Shown: one piece after another, positions 61,114-64,000 of the stretch
Layout of the letters: every line of letters begins with the position of its first letter
Position numbering within the stretch: the stretch's first letter is position 1
Assembly (NCBI GenBank): GCA_963843385.1
Contig: CAWJJY010000007.1
Span: forward strand, 1,798,001-1,862,000
DNA: 64,000 bases
Source of the DNA: CAVOHU01 sp963843385
Lineage (GTDB): Bacteria > Acidobacteriota > Vicinamibacteria > Vicinamibacterales > JAKQTR01
Reading direction: 5' to 3'
Translations under genes and position numbers: made by a program
Notes under the pieces: model-generated
The model's input: only the letters and a program-made list of their open reading frames with translations
Databases searched by the model: none
What the model was told of the DNA's origin: nothing

Positions 61114-62397
61114 GTGTCAAAGCCTTTCAACCCGTTCGAGATGGCCCAGGCCCAGTTCGACAAGGTTGCCGATATCCTCGATCTCGACAGCGCCACGCGC
61201 GACCTGCTCCGATGGCCGATGCGCGAGCACCAGTTCGCGATTCCGGTCCGGATGGACGACGGCAAGGTGAAGGTGTTCCGCGGCTTCCGCGTGCAGCACA
61301 ACGACGCCCGCGGGCCCAACAAGGGCGGCATCCGCTTCCATCCGCACGAAACGCTGGACACGGTGCGCGCGCTGGCGACGTGGATGACCTGGAAGTGCGC
61401 GGTGGTCGACATCCCGCTCGGCGGCGGCAAGGGCGGCGTCATCTGCGACCCGCACCACCTCAGCATGATCGAACAGGAGCGGATCTGCCGCGGCTGGGTG
61501 CGCCAGCTCGCGAAGAACATCGGGTTCTCGCAGGACGTGCCGGCGCCCGACGTGATGACCAATCCCCAGCACATGGTCTGGATGATGGACGAACTCGAAA
61601 TCATCCACGGCGGCAAGGAGCCCGGTTTCATCACGGGCAAGCCGGTGGGCATGGGCGGGTCGCTCGGGCGCACCGAAGCGACGGGCTACGGCGTCATCTA
61701 CACGGTCCGCGAGGCGCTGAAGCTGCTGGGCATCGCGCCCGACAAGACGACGGCCGCCATCCAGGGTTTCGGCAACGTGGCGCAGTTCGCCGTGCAGCTC
61801 TTCACGAGGCTCGGCGGAAAGGTCATCTGCGTGGCCTGCTGGGATGAGGCCGACCAGAAGACCTACACGTTCCGGAAGATGGACGGCGTGACCTACGAAG
61901 AGCTGATCGGGATCACGGACAAGTTCGGCTCGATCGACAAGGCGAAGGCCAAGGGCCTCGGCTACGAGATCCTGCCGGGCGATGCGTGGATCGAACAGGA
62001 GGTCGACATCCTGATCCCCGCCGCCATCGAGAACCAGGTGACGGGCGAGACCGCGCAGAAGATCAGCAAGAAGGTGAAGCTGATGGCCGAGGGCGCCAAC
62101 GGCCCGACGACGCCGGAAGCCGACAAGCTGCTCGTGGAGCGCGGAATCTTCGTCGTGCCGGATTTCCTGTGCAACGCAGGCGGCGTGAGCTGCAGCTACT
62201 TCGAGCAGGTCCAGGGCAACATGAACTACTACTGGCCGAAGGACGAGGTGCTGAGCAAGCTCGACACGGTGATGACCAACGCGTTCCACGGCGTGGCCGA
62301 ACTCGCCAAGAACAAGAAGCTCTACACGCGCGACGCGGCGTATGTCATCGCGATCAACCGGGTCGCGAGCGCCTGCCATCAGCGGGGCTGGGTGTAA
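61114..62397 (+). CDS. gdhA: NAD(P)-dependent glutamate dehydrogenase
   Basis: 427 residues from GTG 61114, preceded by GGAGGAG 8 nt away; a longer in-frame start at 60994 is unlikely. Motifs: GGIRFHPHETLDTVRALATWMTWKCAVVDIPLGGGKGG (catalytic Lys), GGSLGRTEATGYGVIYTVREAL, and dinucleotide loop IQGFGNVAQF. Length and motifs fit the hexameric ~420-residue enzyme for glutamate breakdown or synthesis. Its stop codon lies in the tandem heptamer region. Confidence 0.95.
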   Translation: MSKPFNPFEMAQAQFDKVADILDLDSATRDLLRWPMREHQFAIPVRMDDGKVKVFRGFRVQHNDARGPNKGGIRFHPHETLDTVRALATWMTWKCAVVDIPLGGGKGGVICDPHHLSMIEQERICRGWVRQLAKNIGFSQDVPAPDVMTNPQHMVWMMDELEIIHGGKEPGFITGKPVGMGGSLGRTEATGYGVIYTVREALKLLGIAPDKTTAAIQGFGNVAQFAVQLFTRLGGKVICVACWDEADQKTYTFRKMDGVTYEELIGITDKFGSIDKAKAKGLGYEILPGDAWIEQEVDILIPAAIENQVTGETAQKISKKVKLMAEGANGPTTPEADKLLVERGIFVVPDFLCNAGGVSCSYFEQVQGNMNYYWPKDEVLSKLDTVMTNAFHGVAELAKNKKLYTRDAAYVIAINRVASACHQRGWV

Positions 62398-62553
62398 GGC
62401 TAGGGGCTAGGGGCTAGGGGCTAGGGGGGGACTCGGGACCCGGGGCTCGGGGCTCGGGGCTGGTGTAAGGCTAGGGGCTAGGGGCTAGAGGCTAGGGACT
62501 CGGGACCCGGGGCTCGGGACTCGGGGCTCGGGACTCGGGACTCGGGGCTAGTC
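62398..62553 (+). repeat. G-rich heptanucleotide array, duplicated with the gdhA stop codon
   Basis: Copy 1 runs GGCTAGG x4 (62398-62425), a G run, then ACTCGGG, ACCCGGG, GCTCGGG, GCTCGGG. Copy 2 starts with GTGTAAGGCTAGG again at 62463, a 71-bp offset, so it includes a second image of the last gdhA codons and stop. The plus strand has many GGGG runs spaced 3 nt, a G-quadruplex-prone sequence. Confidence 0.9.
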
Positions 62554-62603
62554 GGCAGGGACAGGCGCTCGGCGGTCCGCGACGCTTGGCGTGTCGGGTG
62601 GAG

Positions 62604-62732
62604 GCCGGGGCTCCTGCCCCGGCAGATTCAAGCGGCTCCGAAGAGCCGCCCTCCATCCCCCGGGGTGCATCGGCTGGCCGCAAGCGACGCAGTGAGGCCA
62701 AGGGGGTCGGGTTGTTGCCCGATCCCCTTTTT
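62604..62732 (+). ncRNA. Candidate structured RNA ending in an intrinsic terminator
   Basis: GCCGGGG-6-CCCCGGC (62604-62623) and GCGGCTC-CGAA-GAGCCGC (62632-62649) are perfect stems; GGTGGAGG before and CCTCCATC after pair to close a three-way junction (one G-U). A terminator stem follows. It matches no riboswitch class I know; it could also be a decayed dispersed repeat. Confidence 0.3.
62700..62732 (+). terminator. Intrinsic terminator
   Basis: AAGGGGGTCGGG (62700-62711), loop TTGTTG, CCCGATCCCCTT (62718-62729; one mismatch) and a T run to 62732. It ends transcription of gdhA or the candidate RNA before the PEP-synthase-like gene. Confidence 0.75.
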
Positions 62733-62800
62733 CTTGTACGCCGCGGCACGCGCGCGCTCCACTCGCGCCCGCCGGCCGCCCGTCGACAGCCGCCAGCCGC

Positions 62801-62806
62801 TATACT
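62801..62806 (+). promoter_or_regulatory. -10 element of the PEP-synthase-like gene, leaderless-type
   Basis: TATACT ends 7 nt before the ATG at 62814, the distance expected for a leaderless mRNA. There is no Shine-Dalgarno before the ATG. A good -35 is not visible. Confidence 0.45.
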
Positions 62807-62813
62807 GTTGCCG

Positions 62814-64000
62814 ATGAGCGACGCTGCGGTTACTCCGTCCGATGGCTCGGTCGAGTCCATCTTCGATCGCCTCCGCGAGCGCGCGAAGGAGCTGCACTGC
62901 CTCTACCGCGTGCACGACCTGGCCAGCGACGTGGAGCGGTCGCCCGACGATGTCTGCCGTGACCTGCTGGACGTGGTGCCCGAGGGCTGGCTCCATCCCG
63001 ACGCCTGCTGGGTCAAGATCACGATCGAGAACAGCGTCTACGAGCCCGCGCAGGCGGTCGAAACCCCCTGGGTGATGCGCGCGCCGGTGTCCGTCATGGG
63101 GAAGCTGGCTGGCGCCGTCGAAATCTTCTACGAGCAGCAGTTCCCGAAGGCCGACGAGGGCCCGTTCCTCAAGGAGGAGCGCAAGCTGCTCGACACGATC
63201 GCCGAGCGTCTGGGCCAGTACCTGGCGCATCGGCGGCTGCGCGGCATGCTGCGCAACTGGCACGTCGCCATGGAGCAGCTCCCGGCCGACGACCGTCGCG
63301 ACTGGCGCGTGATCATCGAGTTCCTCCGCCGGACCGATCCCCACCTGCTGACGCGCGTGTCGCGCCGGATGATCAACCACCTGACCTGGAACGGCGTCGA
63401 GGAGGCCCAGAATCTCCTGCAACGGATGGGCACGGGCGAGGGCGAACGCGACGGGTCCGAGGAAAACACCCCGATCGAGCGCACCAGCCTCGACGAGATG
63501 ATGCGCATCACCAACGCGGCGTTCAGGATTGCCGCCAGCAATCTGGACGAGCAGGACATCGTCCGCAGCATCGAGCAGTGGGTGAAGGACGACAAGTGCA
63601 GCTTCCTCATCGAAGCGGTCGAGACCCAGCGCACCACGCTCACCGACATCGCCGAGGCCCTCGAACGGTTCGAGCAGATGGGCATCGCCGACAAGGATCT
63701 GTCGCGGTCGGTGCACCTCGGCCTGCGCGTCTCGCTCGTGCGGCGCTTCCTGACCGACGACCTCGACTACATCAACACCGCCAAGAACTACGTCGAGGTG
63801 CACGACTTCAGCGAGCTCGTTCAGCGGGTCATCTCCCCCTCCGCCAGCCGCGGCAAGCTCGGCGGGAAAAGCTCCGGCCTGCTGCTCGCCTACCACATCA
63901 TCCGCCGGTCCGGCGAGTACGCCGACGCGATCGGCACGGTGAAGATGCCCAAGACGTGGTTCATCACGTCGGACGGCATGGGCGCGTTCCTGGATCACAA
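62814..64000 (+). CDS. PEP/pyruvate-binding domain protein (PEP synthase-like), 5' part
   Basis: About 395 codons before the window ends; incomplete. The first ~345 residues form a helical, GAF-like region (LYRVHDLASD, CWVKITIENSVY, ETPWVMRAPVSVMGKLAGAVEIFYEQQF) with no known catalytic motif. The region from about residue 350 (GKLGGKSSGLLLAYHII, then VKMPKTWFITSDGMGAFLDH) is the start of the PPDK/PEP-synthase N-terminal ATP-grasp domain. These enzymes interconvert pyruvate and PEP. The leading sensory region suggests allosteric control but full domain content lies outside the window. Confidence 0.75.
   Translation, partial: MSDAAVTPSDGSVESIFDRLRERAKELHCLYRVHDLASDVERSPDDVCRDLLDVVPEGWLHPDACWVKITIENSVYEPAQAVETPWVMRAPVSVMGKLAGAVEIFYEQQFPKADEGPFLKEERKLLDTIAERLGQYLAHRRLRGMLRNWHVAMEQLPADDRRDWRVIIEFLRRTDPHLLTRVSRRMINHLTWNGVEEAQNLLQRMGTGEGERDGSEENTPIERTSLDEMMRITNAAFRIAASNLDEQDIVRSIEQWVKDDKCSFLIEAVETQRTTLTDIAEALERFEQMGIADKDLSRSVHLGLRVSLVRRFLTDDLDYINTAKNYVEVHDFSELVQRVISPSASRGKLGGKSSGLLLAYHIIRRSGEYADAIGTVKMPKTWFITSDGMGAFLDH

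Larger units (their letters stand above)
62398..62813. other. 416-bp gdhA-downstream intergenic region with repeats, hairpins and terminator
   Basis: From left to right: the GGCTAGG/ACTCGGG heptamer array and its duplicate (62398-62553), two strong hairpins (62604-62623 and 62632-62649), an intrinsic terminator (62700-62732) and a -10 element (62801-62806). No coding frame is convincing. Confidence 0.6.

Noticed and set aside
62398..62553. Insertion-sequence remnant after gdhA
   Set aside because: No transposase-like frame or terminal inverted repeats; explained by tandem heptamers.

Overview
The window is GC-rich, densely packed chromosomal DNA from a Gram-negative (outer-membrane) bacterium. 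BamA, Lol, lipid A and Lnt genes indicate two membranes. A menaquinone (futalosine-type) gene pair, a dnaK-dnaJ-hspR operon, B12-dependent acyl-CoA mutase genes and many Pro/Ala-rich linkers, together with gene order, suggest an Acidobacteriota chromosome (Vicinamibacteria-like). That placement is inference; no rRNA or other taxonomic marker is present. I found no tRNA, rRNA, insertion sequence, prophage or CRISPR array.

Layout. 1-8.5 kb (all minus): an envelope operon read bamA, ompH, a fabZ-lpxA fusion, lpxI and a Gfo/Idh oxidoreductase, continuing into a UbiD-family decarboxylase and the 5' end of a menaquinone radical-SAM gene. 8.6-18.1 kb (minus): clpC with a visible sigma-70 promoter, lolD, lolC/E, lysS, nusB, ribH, a crotonase, and a run of small membrane proteins (VanZ, DUF2085 and others). 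18.2-23.7 kb (minus): PfkB kinase, mtnP, methylmalonyl-CoA epimerase, meaB, acyl-CoA dehydrogenase and a fatty-acid desaturase. 23.8-27.9 kb: secreted and outer-membrane proteins of unknown role, hemW and a DnaC/DnaI-like ATPase. 28-32.7 kb (minus): dnaK-dnaJ-hspR followed by a group-2 sigma-70 factor. 32.8-37.4 kb (plus): a FecR-domain repeat protein translationally coupled to a class A PBP. 37.4-45.4 kb (minus): prfB with a programmed frameshift, lnt, a SPOR protein, slipin and NfeD, and a large mosaic TPR protein. 45.6-49.1 kb (plus): mobA, argS and a class-I glutamine-amidotransferase-like hydrolase. 49.2-60.5 kb (minus): an RlmD/TrmA-family methyltransferase, a hypothetical, coaX, birA, nadC, valS, a response regulator, and a two-subunit B12 mutase. 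61-64 kb (plus): glutamate dehydrogenase and the start of a PEP-synthase-like protein.

How the genes fit together. Much of the window is cell-envelope biogenesis: outer-membrane protein and lipoprotein insertion (BamA, OmpH, LolD/CE, Lnt), lipid A (LpxA, LpxI, possibly an amino-sugar dehydrogenase) and peptidoglycan (PBP1A, SPOR). A second theme is branched-chain/propionate carbon flow (crotonase, acyl-CoA dehydrogenase, epimerase, MeaB chaperone, B12 mutase). The mutase carries the two residues that distinguish isobutyryl-CoA mutase from methylmalonyl-CoA mutase.

The most unusual non-coding signal is a set of intergenic arrays with a strict 7-bp period. They sit directly 3' of stop codons at six well-resolved loci. 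One has been duplicated together with the gdh stop codon, and two genes (the sigma factor and the 23S/tRNA methyltransferase) share a 16-bp sequence spanning their stop codons.
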